64,000 nucleotides of DNA from Fidelibacterota bacterium (GCA_947475895.1 CANJMF010000008.1:1-64000); one strand, 5' to 3'; positions 1 to 9,516 are shown, counted from the first letter of the stretch. Made by a program: numbers and translations. The notes: generated from the sequence alone by a model not told the origin.

Positions 1-84
1 AACTTGCCGGCCCTGTGCCAGCAGCACATCGACCTGCCGTAACTTCGCAACAATCTCTTCAGCTGTATGCCGCTTCCTTGCCAT
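1..84 (-). CDS. IS3-family transposase OrfA, N-terminal fragment
   Basis: Only the first 28 codons are in the window. The peptide starts MARKRHTAEEIVAKLRQVDV and continues VLLAQGRQV, which is the well-known N-terminal helix-turn-helix of IS3-family OrfA proteins. In this family OrfA binds the terminal repeats and joins OrfB by programmed frameshifting to make the active transposase. The ATG at 84 follows AAGGAGGATAGGACC, a strong ribosome site. The gene is cut by the window edge, so whether the element is intact cannot be judged. Confidence 0.8.
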   Translation of the reverse strand, partial: MARKRHTAEEIVAKLRQVDVLLAQGRQV

Positions 85-146
85 TGGTCCTATCCTCCTT
101 GTCAAAATCATACTTCAGGGAGGACCACTTCAAAGGGGGCAGATCA
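1..146 (-). mobile_element. IS3-family insertion sequence, one end only
   Basis: The first 146 bases look like the orfA-proximal end of an IS3-family element that continues beyond the window. Reading the minus strand, the end begins TGATCTGCCCCC, the kind of terminus common in this family, then about 60 bases of leader, a good ribosome site (AAGGAGGA) and the start of orfA. The element lies about 60 bases downstream of the metW stop codon and does not interrupt a recognisable gene. The exact border (taken as 146) and any target duplication cannot be confirmed because the other end is missing. Confidence 0.75.
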
Positions 147-208
147 GTGTGCCGGCGCGGGTCGCGCGCGTGGTTGTGGCGCCCCCGCATGGCGCCGGAT
201 AATGGCGC

Positions 209-826
209 TTAGCGGGTGAGAACGAAAACCGCTTGTTCACTGAAGAAATTGGCGTAAGGCGCCAAAGGACTAAAGCTGTGCGGAAGCCCCCGACCATCAA
301 GCGCGTATCCGCGTTCGATGCGGACGTTTAAGTGACGGCACAAATCGACGAAATCCAAAATCGTGCACAAATGAATGTTGGGCGTGTCGTACCAAGCATC
401 CGCCAGCGTGGGAGTTACCGGCATGCGCCCACCCAGGACAATCGAAAGCCGGATGCGCCAGTGTGCGAAATTAGGAAATGAAATGATTGCCCGCTTGCCA
501 ATACGTAAAAGTTGCTCAAGCACGTCCTTCGGCCGATGCGTCGCTTGAAGCGTTTGGCTGAGGATCGCGTAGTCAAAAGCACCGCTGGGATAGTCTTTAA
601 GATCGGCTTCCAAATTTCCTTGAATAACCGACAACCCCTGCGTAACGGCAGCGCGCACGCGTGCCATCGATAGTTCCAAGCCGCGTCCGTCTACTTGTTT
701 GTGCGCGCCTAAATAGGCAAGCAATGCGCCGTCGCCGCAGCCTACGTCGAGCACGCGGCTTCCGGCAGGAACGAGATCGGCGACCTGTTGCAGATCGACG
801 CGAATTTTCGGCGGTGTTTGCGTCAT
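209..826 (-). CDS. metW: Methionine biosynthesis protein MetW
   Basis: A 205-residue class I methyltransferase-fold protein. Residues 20-35 carry the SAM-binding motif ([12 protein letters not shown]), and the sequence through [15 protein letters not shown] to [16 protein letters not shown] is typical of MetW. MetW works together with MetX in homoserine acylation in several proteobacteria; its own catalytic activity is not well defined. It is the second gene of a metX-metW operon: its ATG overlaps the metX stop codon (ATGA), so translation is probably coupled. An IS3-family end sits just downstream. Confidence 0.93.
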   Translation of the reverse strand: MTQTPPKIRVDLQQVADLVPAGSRVLDVGCGDGALLAYLGAHKQVDGRGLELSMARVRAAVTQGLSVIQGNLEADLKDYPSGAFDYAILSQTLQATHRPKDVLEQLLRIGKRAIISFPNFAHWRIRLSIVLGGRMPVTPTLADAWYDTPNIHLCTILDFVDLCRHLNVRIERGYALDGRGLPHSFSPLAPYANFFSEQAVFVLTR

Positions 827-1992
827 GGCGTTGCCCGTCGCGGTAGGCCGCGAATGTTTGCCGCGCCGTCGATGAAGCCTTGCAGTGTGCTGCGGAATTC
901 GGGCTCATCCAGCAAGAAGGCGTCGTGACCTTTATCTGATTCGATTTCAACAAAGCTCACGTTTGCGGCGACCGCGTTTAAAGCGTGCGCGATGGTGCGG
1001 CTTTCCGATGTCGGGAATAGCCAGTCGGATGAAAACGAGATCAAGCAAAAGCGCACAGGCGTGCCGACGAAGGCATTCGACAACACGCCGCCGTTTTCTT
1101 CCGCCAAATCGAAGTAGTCCATCGCGCGTGTGATGTAGAGATACGAATTGGGATCGAAGCGGTCGACGAACGTATAGCCTTGGTGGCGTAGATAGCTTTC
1201 CACCTGGAAATCGGCATCGAAGCCATAGGTCAGCGCCGAACGATCCTGCAGTTTGCGACCGAATTTTCGGTGCAGCGCGGTTTCCGATAAATACGTGATG
1301 TGTGCCGCCATGCGTGCGACCGCGAGGCCGCGCTTCGGCATCGTTCCTTTTTCAAGATAGTCGCCGTGCTGCCAGTCGAGATCGGCCATGATCGCTTGGC
1401 GGCCGACTTCGTGGAACGCGATGTTCTGGGCCGAGTGGCGATAGGATCCGGCAATCGGTGCCGCGGCAAAAACGCGTTCCGGGAAACGATGCGCCCACTC
1501 CATCACTTGCATGGCGCCCATGGACCCGCCGACGACACAAAACACTTGCCCCACGCCTAAGTGATCAAGAAGGGCGGCTTGTGCCTGCACCATGTCGCGA
1601 ATTGTGATTACAGGAAACTTCAAGCCCCAAGGGTGCCCGGTTTCGGGATTGATCTCTTTGGGACCGGTCGACCCCATGCATCCGCCGAGTACATTGGCGC
1701 AGACGACAAAAAAGCGGTTGGTATCGAGCACACGGCCGGGACCAACGAGCGCGTCCCACCAGCCTGGGCGCCCGGTGATCGGGTGGGTGCCCGCGACAAA
1801 GTGATCGCCGGTCAGGGCATGGCAAACCAGCACGCAATTTGTGCCTTCCGCGTTCGATTGGCCGTAGGTTTGATACGCCATTGTGACCGGCGCCAACTTC
1901 GCGCCGGACTGCAGCACTAAAGGCGCTTTAATCGTAAGGCGAAACCCCGCCACAGCTTGTGTGGGTGCCGTTACCTGACTCTCAGTCGTCAT
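823..1992 (-). CDS. metX: Homoserine O-acyltransferase MetX
   Basis: A 389-residue alpha/beta-hydrolase-fold enzyme that acylates homoserine, the first committed step of methionine synthesis. The nucleophile elbow GGSMGAM places the catalytic serine near residue 157. The acid (SSDWLFP) and histidine ([13 protein letters not shown]) of the triad lie near the C terminus, and length fits the family. The family name is homoserine O-acetyltransferase, but some alphaproteobacterial MetX proteins use succinyl-CoA, and the partner MetZ elsewhere in the window is of the O-succinylhomoserine type, so acyl specificity is open. Overlaps metW by four bases. Confidence 0.93.
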   Translation of the reverse strand: MTTESQVTAPTQAVAGFRLTIKAPLVLQSGAKLAPVTMAYQTYGQSNAEGTNCVLVCHALTGDHFVAGTHPITGRPGWWDALVGPGRVLDTNRFFVVCANVLGGCMGSTGPKEINPETGHPWGLKFPVITIRDMVQAQAALLDHLGVGQVFCVVGGSMGAMQVMEWAHRFPERVFAAAPIAGSYRHSAQNIAFHEVGRQAIMADLDWQHGDYLEKGTMPKRGLAVARMAAHITYLSETALHRKFGRKLQDRSALTYGFDADFQVESYLRHQGYTFVDRFDPNSYLYITRAMDYFDLAEENGGVLSNAFVGTPVRFCLISFSSDWLFPTSESRTIAHALNAVAANVSFVEIESDKGHDAFLLDEPEFRSTLQGFIDGAANIRGLPRRATP

Positions 1993-2072
1993 AAAATCAC
2001 CCGCGCTCTGCCTTGAGGGCGGATAAAGATCGATCCTGGTCCAAAGCCATGTTCTTCCGCGATAAAATCACC
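1991..2072. repeat. Direct repeat ATAAAATCACC upstream of metX
   Basis: The sequence ATAAAATCACC occurs at 1991-2001, across the metX start, and again at 2062-2072. The copies are 71 bases apart in the same orientation. They might be regulator half-sites, but I cannot link them to a known regulator. I saw no SAM-II or SAM-I riboswitch in the metX leader. Confidence 0.3.
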
Positions 2073-2105
2073 AATTCGCCGTCCTGACAGCGAATTTGCA
2101 ACGAT

Positions 2106-2133
2106 TTGGATACACCATGCATTAGTATATAAT
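2106..2133 (+). promoter_or_regulatory. Likely promoter of the 1173-residue pseudopilin-like protein
   Basis: A perfect TATAAT sits at 2128-2133, with TTGGAT at 2106-2111 as a modest -35 element 16 bases upstream. The start codon at 2191 lies about 50 bases beyond the expected transcription start. The intergenic region is much more AT-rich than its surroundings. Confidence 0.5.
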
Positions 2134-2190
2134 TTCTCTCTGAATACGAGAATTTATCAGCCAGTTATTAAATTCGGGCGAAACCGCGAG

Positions 2191-5100
2191 ATGAAGAAAT
2201 ACGGAGTGGTCCGCGCGATCGGCCGAAAGCTAGCCCGGCTGGGCATGGATGAGTCGGGAGCTGCCGCTTTGATTTTGGCGGCGGCCATCATGACCATTGG
2301 TTTTACCGCCTTGGCCATTTTCCTCAATGCCAGCCTAAGCCAACATAAGCTGGACCGGGCGAAGGCGTCTGCCTCCGGATCTACGCGAATTTTTCAGGCC
2401 ATATATTCCTACTATCTTGCGGACACGGGGTCGGGGGCTCCCCATGCGCTGCCATGTCCGGACACGGCCCTGGTGCCGACGGGGCATGCCTCAGGCACGT
2501 GCGCTACGGCGGCCACGAACTATGTCGGTGCGCTGCCTTGGGCCGACTTGGGCCTGAGTCGTGCCGACGCCATCGACGCTTATGGCAACTTCTATACTTA
2601 TGTTGTTTCCGGAAGCGCCAACGGCGTCTGCGAAACAATTACAAAAGCCTCTGCGTATGGCGGTGGGCAGGAATTTACGGGGCGACTTCTTACGCCCACT
2701 CTTGAAGCAAGGCTGACCGACGCAGATGTCGGCGCGGGGCGCACGGTGCCCTTCGCGATTATTGGTCACGGCATCAATGGTACGGGCGCTTTGGGCCCCG
2801 GCGGCCGGTTCACCGCCGCGCCGACGTTGACTTTGGAACAAAACAATCAAGCCGGCGCCACTACTGTTTACGGAAGCGCGCCAACTACCATTTATACCGG
2901 CCCAACGGAAATAAGCGCGACCGCTAGCGAAACGTATTTCGACGACCAAGTCTTTATTCCCGCCACGACGGCATTGGAAAAAGTATGCGGACAACTTACG
3001 CCTGGCGGGTCGATAAATGCGACGCTGGGCGACAATTTTAATAACAACACCCAAAGTGCTGCCAGCTTCGGCAACATGGCCGCTACTGGCACTGGAACCA
3101 ATGGCGTCACGATTGGTAACTCGACCAGCGCTTCCGGCAATAAAGTCGCGCGCTTTACCGCGACGACGACAGGCGGTGGTGCTGCGACGTCGTATCTCGT
3201 CACCAATTCCACGAATTTTGATTTCACACCGTTGGTGCGGCCCGTCTACGTTTCAGCGAAATGGATTGCAGGATCCTCGAGTTTTTCGATTGCGACCCGC
3301 GGGACCGCGTCGCAACTCGTCGCCGGCACTGACACATTTACAGCTTCGGGAAACACGGGCGGTATTACGTTCCGCTTTGGGCAGGATGCGAGCCATAGCA
3401 TCGTTATCCTCAGAAACGGTGTCGACCTCGTCGTCACCCCAACCGTCACCGGCGGATTGTCGATCACGAGCGGCAATATTTATACGGTTGAAGTCTACGA
3501 TAACGGATCGGATGTCTGGGCGAGGATTACGAACGCCAATAACACGACCCAATATTCTACGGCTCGTGCTGCGAGCGTCACCGGCGTTACGTCGGGAAGC
3601 CAGGTATTCTTGATCAATGGCACCGCCTACAGCGAGCTTGATGACGTCACCATCGGCTTTCCTATGCTGGCAATGGAAACAACCGGCACCAATAGCTATG
3701 CGTCCGCGCCGGCCAATGGCGACAACGGTGTTTCCACGGGCCTTTTGACGCTTGAAGCGTGGGTGCGTCCGTTGGCTTTTCCGATAGGCACGAATAATGC
3801 AACGATTGTCGGAAAGTGGGACACCGACGCCGCCGTAGTGGCGGCGAATCAGGGATTTCGGCTGCGGATTGATTCAACGGGCACGCTTCGTTTCGATGCC
3901 TCCGTCGTGGATGCGGGGACTGCAGCCGTAAAGAGCTACGTCGGCCCGAGTTTGGTACGCGGTGAATGGGCGCATGTAGCGGTAACATTTGCCTTTAAAG
4001 ATACAGCGACCACCGACACCGAGACCGTGGCTTTTTTCAAGGATGGCGATCAGTATAGTTCCGTCACAGCAGGCGTTACGACGCCGACGGGAATCAATAA
4101 TACCACTGGCGGCAGCGTGCCGAGATTTGTTGTCGGCGCCGCCGTATTATCCGGCACGCCAGGGAGCGACGGTTTCACCGGCGACATTTCAGATGTCAGA
4201 GTATGGAGTGCTGCCCGCACGCCTCAAAATATCCGAGACAATTTTGAAGCGCGGCTATCAGCCGTTGCGGCTAGCCCATCGGTAGCGGATCTGGTGGTGA
4301 ATTGGCGGCTTGATTCCGAATCTCTGGGCGTATCCGGTTTTACATCGACGGCCGCTGTACGCACGCCGGCGAAGGGTGTTGCCGGCACGCTGACATCTGC
4401 GCTCTACATTCCAACAATTGCGCAATATTTTAGGCCGCTTTCCACGACATCGGGTTTTTGTCCGGCGTCTACTATAGCGGGCGCTTATCAATGTGATTTT
4501 CGTATTGCCAACTCGGGAGGCTTTACGGGTACGACCAATAGCATCACCATCCCTGCTAGTCTTACATCAGTCTACGCAAAGGTATGGGGCGCAGGGGGCG
4601 GCGCTTTCGACAGCACGACCACAAACGGAAATGATACCGGAGGTGGGAGCGGTGGATTCTCTCAGGGCCTCATCCAGTCCATCAATTCAACAGCCATCGC
4701 GAACCAAGTGCTCACGGTCTATGTGGGTGGCTACGGCACGCACAACTTCACCGACTTTACGGGCGGCGGCGGCGGCGGCGGTGCAGGTTCGGGTATTTAC
4801 TTCGGCACTTTTGCCGGGTTGGTCGCGGGTGGCGGCGGCGGCGGAAGTTTCAGCAATAGAGGCACCTGCCCTGGAACCGACATTGTTGCCTGCGGCCTCG
4901 GCGGTAACGGCGGTGGCGCGGGCGCTGCGGCCACGGCCTACGCTCCCGATAACAATCTTAACCTGGGCTGTGGAGGCCGCGGCGGCGACGACACAACGTC
5001 TGGTGTTGGGCCGCCAGGCAGCACTGCGAACTGCGCTAGCGGCGGCGGTAACCCAAGTGTTCATGCCGGTGGCGGCGGTTCGACAGGCAGTTCAGGTGGA

Positions 5101-5712
5101 AGCCCGGCCTTCATCGGCGGGGGCCGTGGCTATGACGGCACGACTGAAGGACTTAATCCGCCCGCAACCGCGATAGGCGGCGGCGGCGGCGGTGACAATG
5201 GTTTAGGCGCTGGTGGCGGCGAAGCCGGTGGTTTTCGCGACACTGTAGCCAGGGCCGGCTATGGCGGCGGCGGCGGAGCTGGAATTGCTGACGCCGGCGT
5301 GGCTAATGCGTCGGGCGAGGCAGGCAGCTATATCGCGTTGGATAGTACACGCACGGGCGATAAAACTAATAACTCGGCCGTAGTCATTAGCATTACGCCT
5401 GATCTTACCGGCGCCGGCTGGGTGGTGGGCGATCCTATCGAAGGCAACAATATACCTGCGTGTACGACCATTAAATCTATCGATTCCCTAACGCAGATAA
5501 CGTTGTCACAAAACGCCACCAACGGGAGCGTCGTCACGCTCAACGTTCCGCCAATTGCAAGTTCTAGGCCGGGTGGGGTGACCGATCACTATTACACACC
5601 GTCCTACTGGACGATTCCTGCCGGCTATCAATATCCGGCACGCGGGGGCACGAGAGGCGCGACCGGCAACTGCAATGATGGCGGTCCCGGCGCTGTCGTT
5701 CTGATCTGGTAG
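2191..5712 (+). CDS. Pseudopilin-like surface protein with LamG-like and polyglycine domains
   Basis: A 1173-residue protein, function unknown but modular. Residues 1-20 are basic; residues 21-48 (starting DESGAAALILAAAIM) form a hydrophobic helix like that of pilins or TadE/G proteins. Residues 50-280 contain LPCPDT, GALPWADLGL and DAYGNFYTYVV, a pattern seen in pseudopilin-like proteins. Residues about 290-490 look like a beta-rich jelly-roll domain, and 490-690 match a LamG/concanavalin A-like domain (LEAWVRP, GEWAHVAVTF, ISDVRVWSAARTP). Residues 775-1075 are glycine-rich with G5-G7 runs, opening with VWGAGGG, like polyglycine tip domains. The end is GGPGAVVLIW. A surface adhesin presented on a pilus or T2SS-like machine is an inference. 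The gene stands alone. Confidence 0.75.
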   Translation: MKKYGVVRAIGRKLARLGMDESGAAALILAAAIMTIGFTALAIFLNASLSQHKLDRAKASASGSTRIFQAIYSYYLADTGSGAPHALPCPDTALVPTGHASGTCATAATNYVGALPWADLGLSRADAIDAYGNFYTYVVSGSANGVCETITKASAYGGGQEFTGRLLTPTLEARLTDADVGAGRTVPFAIIGHGINGTGALGPGGRFTAAPTLTLEQNNQAGATTVYGSAPTTIYTGPTEISATASETYFDDQVFIPATTALEKVCGQLTPGGSINATLGDNFNNNTQSAASFGNMAATGTGTNGVTIGNSTSASGNKVARFTATTTGGGAATSYLVTNSTNFDFTPLVRPVYVSAKWIAGSSSFSIATRGTASQLVAGTDTFTASGNTGGITFRFGQDASHSIVILRNGVDLVVTPTVTGGLSITSGNIYTVEVYDNGSDVWARITNANNTTQYSTARAASVTGVTSGSQVFLINGTAYSELDDVTIGFPMLAMETTGTNSYASAPANGDNGVSTGLLTLEAWVRPLAFPIGTNNATIVGKWDTDAAVVAANQGFRLRIDSTGTLRFDASVVDAGTAAVKSYVGPSLVRGEWAHVAVTFAFKDTATTDTETVAFFKDGDQYSSVTAGVTTPTGINNTTGGSVPRFVVGAAVLSGTPGSDGFTGDISDVRVWSAARTPQNIRDNFEARLSAVAASPSVADLVVNWRLDSESLGVSGFTSTAAVRTPAKGVAGTLTSALYIPTIAQYFRPLSTTSGFCPASTIAGAYQCDFRIANSGGFTGTTNSITIPASLTSVYAKVWGAGGGAFDSTTTNGNDTGGGSGGFSQGLIQSINSTAIANQVLTVYVGGYGTHNFTDFTGGGGGGGAGSGIYFGTFAGLVAGGGGGGSFSNRGTCPGTDIVACGLGGNGGGAGAAATAYAPDNNLNLGCGGRGGDDTTSGVGPPGSTANCASGGGNPSVHAGGGGSTGSSGGSPAFIGGGRGYDGTTEGLNPPATAIGGGGGGDNGLGAGGGEAGGFRDTVARAGYGGGGGAGIADAGVANASGEAGSYIALDSTRTGDKTNNSAVVISITPDLTGAGWVVGDPIEGNNIPACTTIKSIDSLTQITLSQNATNGSVVTLNVPPIASSRPGGVTDHYYTPSYWTIPAGYQYPARGGTRGATGNCNDGGPGAVVLIW

Positions 5713-5762
5713 TCGTCCCACGTTGCTTTCAGAGGCGCGGGCCACTAAGAAAGGCCTTCATT

Positions 5763-5782
5763 AGGGGCTTATCGGAGCCCTT
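5763..5782 (+). terminator. Weak hairpin between the pseudopilin-like gene and hisC
   Basis: AGGGGCT (5763-5769) can pair with AGCCCTT (5776-5782) over a six-base loop, with one G-U pair. There is no T tract. It could be a poor terminator for the upstream gene or a leader hairpin of hisC. Confidence 0.3.
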
Positions 5783-5800
5783 AGAGCCAACGAGCGTCCT

Positions 5801-6901
5801 ATGTCAGCACCCCAACCCAATGCCTGGGTTTTGGATATTCCGCTCTACGAACCAGGCAAGTCCCAGGTGCGTGGGGTGTCGCGCGTCATCAAGCTCTCGT
5901 CCAATGAAGCGGCCCTTGGGCCCAGCCCGAAAGCCGTCGCAGCGTATAACGAAGGCGCGAATTCGCTCGTGCGTTATCCGATCGGAACGTCGCCTGAGTT
6001 GAAGGCGGCGTTGGCGGAAGTTCACGGCATCGAAGCCGACCAGATCATCTGCGGTTTGGGCTCCGACGAGATTATCGGTTTCCTCAGCCGTGCTTACGCT
6101 GGGCCGGGCGATGAGATCGTGCATACCGTGCACGGGTTCGCGATGTATCCGATTTACGCGCGCAGCGTCGGCGCAACGCCGGTGTCCGTTCCGGAAACTA
6201 ATCTCACGACGGATGTCGATGCGATCCTGGCGGGCATCACGGCGAAGACCAAAATGGTTTTCATTGCCAACCCAAACAATCCGACCGGCACGTATCTGCC
6301 GGCCGCCGAGCTCACGCGCTTGCGCGCTGAGTTGCGCGAGGACGTGATTTTGGTGGTGGACGAGGCTTACGCCGAATTCGCCGATGCGCCGGATTTTCAA
6401 AGTGCGATTGCGCTCGCGAAGGCCACCAATAACACCGTCGTCATGCGCACGTTTTCAAAAATCCACGGCCTCGCGGCTTTGCGCGTGGGTTGGGGGTATG
6501 GCCACAAAGCTATTATCGATGCGCTGGAACGCCTGCGTGCGCCGTTCAATGTGTCGCGCCCCGCGCAGTTGGCGGCGGCTGCGTCGATGCGCGACCGCGC
6601 GCACATCGAGCGGGCGCAAGCGCATAACGCGAAGTGGCGAAGCATTGCGCTGCAACGTTTGCGCGGGCTTGGTTTGAACGTCGCCGATAGCGCTGCGAAT
6701 TTCGTGTTGCCGGAATTTCCAACGACGCCCGGCCGCACCGCTGCCGATGCCGACGCCTTTTTGCAATCGCAGGGCCTTATCGTGCGGCGCGTCGCCAACT
6801 ACGGCCTGCCCAATCACTTGCGTATTACCTTGGGTAACGACGAGGAGATGACGGCTGTCCTCGACGCATTGACCGTCTTCATGGAGCAACGTCATGGCTA
6901 A
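5801..6901 (+). CDS. hisC: Histidinol-phosphate aminotransferase
   Basis: A 366-residue fold-type I PLP enzyme that transaminates imidazole-acetol phosphate in histidine synthesis; relatives also act on aromatic 2-oxo acids. Visible motifs are KLSSNEAALGPSP at the N terminus, ANPNNPTGTY for PLP and substrate binding, VVDEAYAEF, and TFSKIHGLAALRVGWGYG with the Schiff-base lysine. It overlaps the prephenate dehydrogenase gene by eight bases; this hisC-tyrA pairing is common in alphaproteobacteria and suggests the enzyme may also serve tyrosine and phenylalanine synthesis. Confidence 0.93.
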   Translation: MSAPQPNAWVLDIPLYEPGKSQVRGVSRVIKLSSNEAALGPSPKAVAAYNEGANSLVRYPIGTSPELKAALAEVHGIEADQIICGLGSDEIIGFLSRAYAGPGDEIVHTVHGFAMYPIYARSVGATPVSVPETNLTTDVDAILAGITAKTKMVFIANPNNPTGTYLPAAELTRLRAELREDVILVVDEAYAEFADAPDFQSAIALAKATNNTVVMRTFSKIHGLAALRVGWGYGHKAIIDALERLRAPFNVSRPAQLAAAASMRDRAHIERAQAHNAKWRSIALQRLRGLGLNVADSAANFVLPEFPTTPGRTAADADAFLQSQGLIVRRVANYGLPNHLRITLGNDEEMTAVLDALTVFMEQRHG

Positions 6902-7793
6902 AGCTCGCAAATCGCCGGTTATGTTCGAGCGCGTGGCCTTTATCGGCATCGGCCTGATCGGCGCATCCATGGCGCTGGCCATGAAACGCGAAGGGCTCGC
7001 CGGCTCGATCATCGCTTGCGCGCGCAAGGCAACGACCCGCAAGACGGCGCTGAAGCTCAAGATCGTCGATGAAGCGACCGCGGACTACGCCAAAGCTGTG
7101 AAGGGCGCGGACCTGGTCGTGATCGCGACGCCGATCAGCACCAACGGCCCGATCGCGAAGGCCATCAAGCCGCATTTGAAGCAAGGCGCCATCGTCACCG
7201 ACGTAGGGTCGGTGAAGCAGGAAGTCATCGCGGCTGTTGCGCCGCATATTCCGAAAGGCGTCTATTTCGTTCCCGGCCATCCGTTGGCCGGAACCGAACA
7301 CTCCGGCCCGGAAGCCGGCTTCGCCGAACTGTTTGAAGGCCGCTGGGCGGTGCTGACACCGCTTCCGCGCACACCGGCGAAGGTGGCCAACAAAATTGCC
7401 ACCATGTGGAAACGCATGGGTGCGAAGGTCGACACAATGAAGCCGTCGCACCATGACCGCGTGCTGGCGATTACATCTCACTTGCCGCATTTGTGCGCCT
7501 ACACCGTTGTCGGTACCGCGACCGATCTGGCTGGCGACTTGAAACAAGAAGTCATCAAATACTCGGCGTCGGGCTTTCGCGACTTTACGCGCGTTGCGGC
7601 ATCCGATCCCGTCATGTGGCGCGACATCTTCCTGAGCAATCGCGAGGCGGTGTTGGATATTCTGCAACGCTTCACCGAAGACCTCGCGGGCGTGCAAAAA
7701 GCGATCCGGCGCGGCGACGGCGCGGCGCTGGAAGAATTGTTCACGCGCACGCGCGCGATCCGCCGCGGCATCATCGACGCCAAGCAAGCGTAA
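6894..7793 (+). CDS. tyrA: Prephenate / cyclohexadienyl dehydrogenase
   Basis: A 299-residue NAD(P)-dependent dehydrogenase of the TyrA family, converting prephenate or arogenate toward tyrosine. The N-terminal Rossmann motif is VAFIGIGLIGASMALAMKR, and the catalytic region contains VGSVKQEVIAAV and PGHPLAGTEHSGPEA, where the histidine is expected. SHLPHL and the helical dimer domain follow. No chorismate mutase or ACT domain is fused. Its ATG lies inside the last codons of hisC, so the two are almost certainly co-transcribed. The symbol follows the family; substrate preference cannot be read from sequence. Confidence 0.92.
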   Translation: MAKARKSPVMFERVAFIGIGLIGASMALAMKREGLAGSIIACARKATTRKTALKLKIVDEATADYAKAVKGADLVVIATPISTNGPIAKAIKPHLKQGAIVTDVGSVKQEVIAAVAPHIPKGVYFVPGHPLAGTEHSGPEAGFAELFEGRWAVLTPLPRTPAKVANKIATMWKRMGAKVDTMKPSHHDRVLAITSHLPHLCAYTVVGTATDLAGDLKQEVIKYSASGFRDFTRVAASDPVMWRDIFLSNREAVLDILQRFTEDLAGVQKAIRRGDGAALEELFTRTRAIRRGIIDAKQA

Positions 7794-7804
7794 GAGAGCG
7801 CATC

Positions 7805-8467
7805 ATGACAACCGATTTGCATTTAGTCATTGCCAACAAGGCTTATTCGTCGTGGTCGCTGCGCCCCTGGATCGCGATGAAGGTGAAGAAGCTGCCGTTC
7901 AAGGAAACAATTATTCCGCTGGCCGAAACGGATACCAGCGCCAAGATCAAACAATTCTCGCCGGCCGGCAAAGTGCCCGTTTTATTGCACGGCGGAATCG
8001 CCGTGTGGGATTCGCTCGCGATCCTCGACTATCTCGCCGATCAGTTTTTCGATCAGCATTGGTGGCCGTCGGATCCGCACGCGCGTGCGTTGGCCCGGTC
8101 CATTTCGGCGGAAATGCATTCGGGTTTCACCCATTTGCGTTCGAACCTCGGCATGAATGTGCGCAAAACATTTGCTGCCAGGCCGCACGCACCTGAAGTG
8201 GAAGCCGACATCGCCCGCATCACGGCGATTTGGCGCGAGTGCCGCACCAAGTTCGGCGCCGGTGGGCCGTATCTTTTCGGCGATTTTTCGAATGCCGACG
8301 CGATGTATGCGCCGGTCGTGACGCGGTTCAAAACCTACAACGTCTCGCTCGATCCCGTATGCGCCGCCTATTCCGAAGCAGTCCTGAACTTGCCCGCTAT
8401 GCAGGAATGGTACGCTGCGGCTGCGGTCGAGCCTTGGGTTGTGGCGAAGTACGAAGCGACGCCCTAA
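7805..8467 (+). CDS. Glutathione S-transferase family protein
   Basis: A 220-residue protein with an N-terminal thioredoxin-like domain (SSWSLRPWIAMK, then SPAGKVPVLLHGG and VWDSLAILDYLAD, the glutathione-binding stretch) and an all-helical C-terminal domain. The YSSWSLRPW signature places it near the YfcF-type bacterial transferases; the substrate is unknown. The start at 7805 is chosen because the homologous region begins there and the frame upstream runs through tyrA. It lies 11 bases after tyrA and probably shares its transcript. Its stop overlaps the convergent DUF2125 gene by four bases. Confidence 0.88.
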   Translation: MTTDLHLVIANKAYSSWSLRPWIAMKVKKLPFKETIIPLAETDTSAKIKQFSPAGKVPVLLHGGIAVWDSLAILDYLADQFFDQHWWPSDPHARALARSISAEMHSGFTHLRSNLGMNVRKTFAARPHAPEVEADIARITAIWRECRTKFGAGGPYLFGDFSNADAMYAPVVTRFKTYNVSLDPVCAAYSEAVLNLPAMQEWYAAAAVEPWVVAKYEATP

Positions 8468-9507
8468 GGCATCACGACGTTTGCAGGCCAGGATATTTCC
8501 GGCATCTCCATAAGTGGTGCGGGCCCCGCCATCAATTTCCGATCTTGAATCGTGAGCGCGAGGCTGAGCTCCGGCGCTCCGCCGCCGGCGGGCGCTTTGG
8601 CCAAAAATCCCAGCACGATTTTCGCGAGCGATGCATTGCTCGGCGTCACCAATCCTTGTGTTTTCAGGGCATCGACGGCTGCGAAAAAGCCGGTAAATTT
8701 AAACGTGAACGCGCCCATGGGCTGTAGCGCATCGTCCAATGCTGCCGTGCCGGTGCCGGACGCTGTGAGCGGTTCCCAGTCGAGATAAATATCTCGGATT
8801 TCCAGATCGCCGCCTGCTGTGCGCCAGCTTTCGAGCACACGTGGCAGGGGGCCTTTGTTGAGAGGCCCCTGAATCTCGGTGGTCAGACGGATGCGGCGAA
8901 TGGTCCGCGACATGGGCGTGGGTACGACATCGGGCAGCATCACATTGTCGGTTTCAAAAATGATTTTGGAAACCAGTTGTGGAGAATCAGTCATCGCGAC
9001 ATCTAGCGACAGGCGATCCATTTTCAGTAACGGCTCTTGACCCGTCCACGCGATAGAAACACCTTCAGAGTTCACGTGCGTCGCGTCCAGATCACCGGTG
9101 TCGTTGATATGAAGGCGCGCGGTCGCGGTCGGCGCGGTTATGTTGAGTGTAGCGATGCCTTGTGGCCACGGTCCTGTGAACGCATGTGCGCCGGACATAT
9201 CGAATGTTAAGTCATTGAGTGACCAAGATACGCTTAAGCGGATGCGGGCTGTGTTCCAGGCCCACCCACCCTCTGCTTTTGGAAGCGCTGCCGACACATC
9301 AGGAAAAGCGATGACAGGGCGCATGGGAAAGCCGCTAAAGGTCGGCTCCCCATACGTGATGACGGCGCCATGTTGGCGTTGCGTTTCTATCCAATGCTCG
9401 GCCGCGCGCAGCATCAGAAGGCTGACACCGAACCACGCTGCGGAATAAAGGATAGCAATTGCGAGGAGACCCGCGCCCAGCGCGGTAAGACGTTTACGGT
9501 GGAGCAT
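8464..9507 (-). CDS. DUF2125 family protein
   Basis: A 347-residue protein with one N-terminal membrane helix (about residues 8-32) followed by a long periplasmic beta-rich region. The opening with WIETQRQHGAVITYGEPTFSGFP and the later PDVSAALP are hallmarks of DUF2125, a family largely confined to alphaproteobacteria and often encoded near metX/hisC/tyrA as here. Its function is unknown; the architecture recalls AsmA-like or lipid-transfer envelope proteins, but that is only a resemblance. Confidence 0.85.
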   Translation of the reverse strand: MLHRKRLTALGAGLLAIAILYSAAWFGVSLLMLRAAEHWIETQRQHGAVITYGEPTFSGFPMRPVIAFPDVSAALPKAEGGWAWNTARIRLSVSWSLNDLTFDMSGAHAFTGPWPQGIATLNITAPTATARLHINDTGDLDATHVNSEGVSIAWTGQEPLLKMDRLSLDVAMTDSPQLVSKIIFETDNVMLPDVVPTPMSRTIRRIRLTTEIQGPLNKGPLPRVLESWRTAGGDLEIRDIYLDWEPLTASGTGTAALDDALQPMGAFTFKFTGFFAAVDALKTQGLVTPSNASLAKIVLGFLAKAPAGGGAPELSLALTIQDRKLMAGPAPLMEMPEISWPANVVMP

Positions 9508-9516
9508 CGACGCAGA

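Noticed and set aside
1993-2190. Possible SAM-II riboswitch in front of metX
   Set aside because: The conserved blocks found upstream of metZ (ATTTG, CTTGC, CCACGTTAAA, GCTAAAAGG) are absent here.
6879-7787. 302-codon open frame antisense to the prephenate dehydrogenase
   Set aside because: Shadow of a clear coding gene, arginine- and histidine-rich composition typical of antisense frames.
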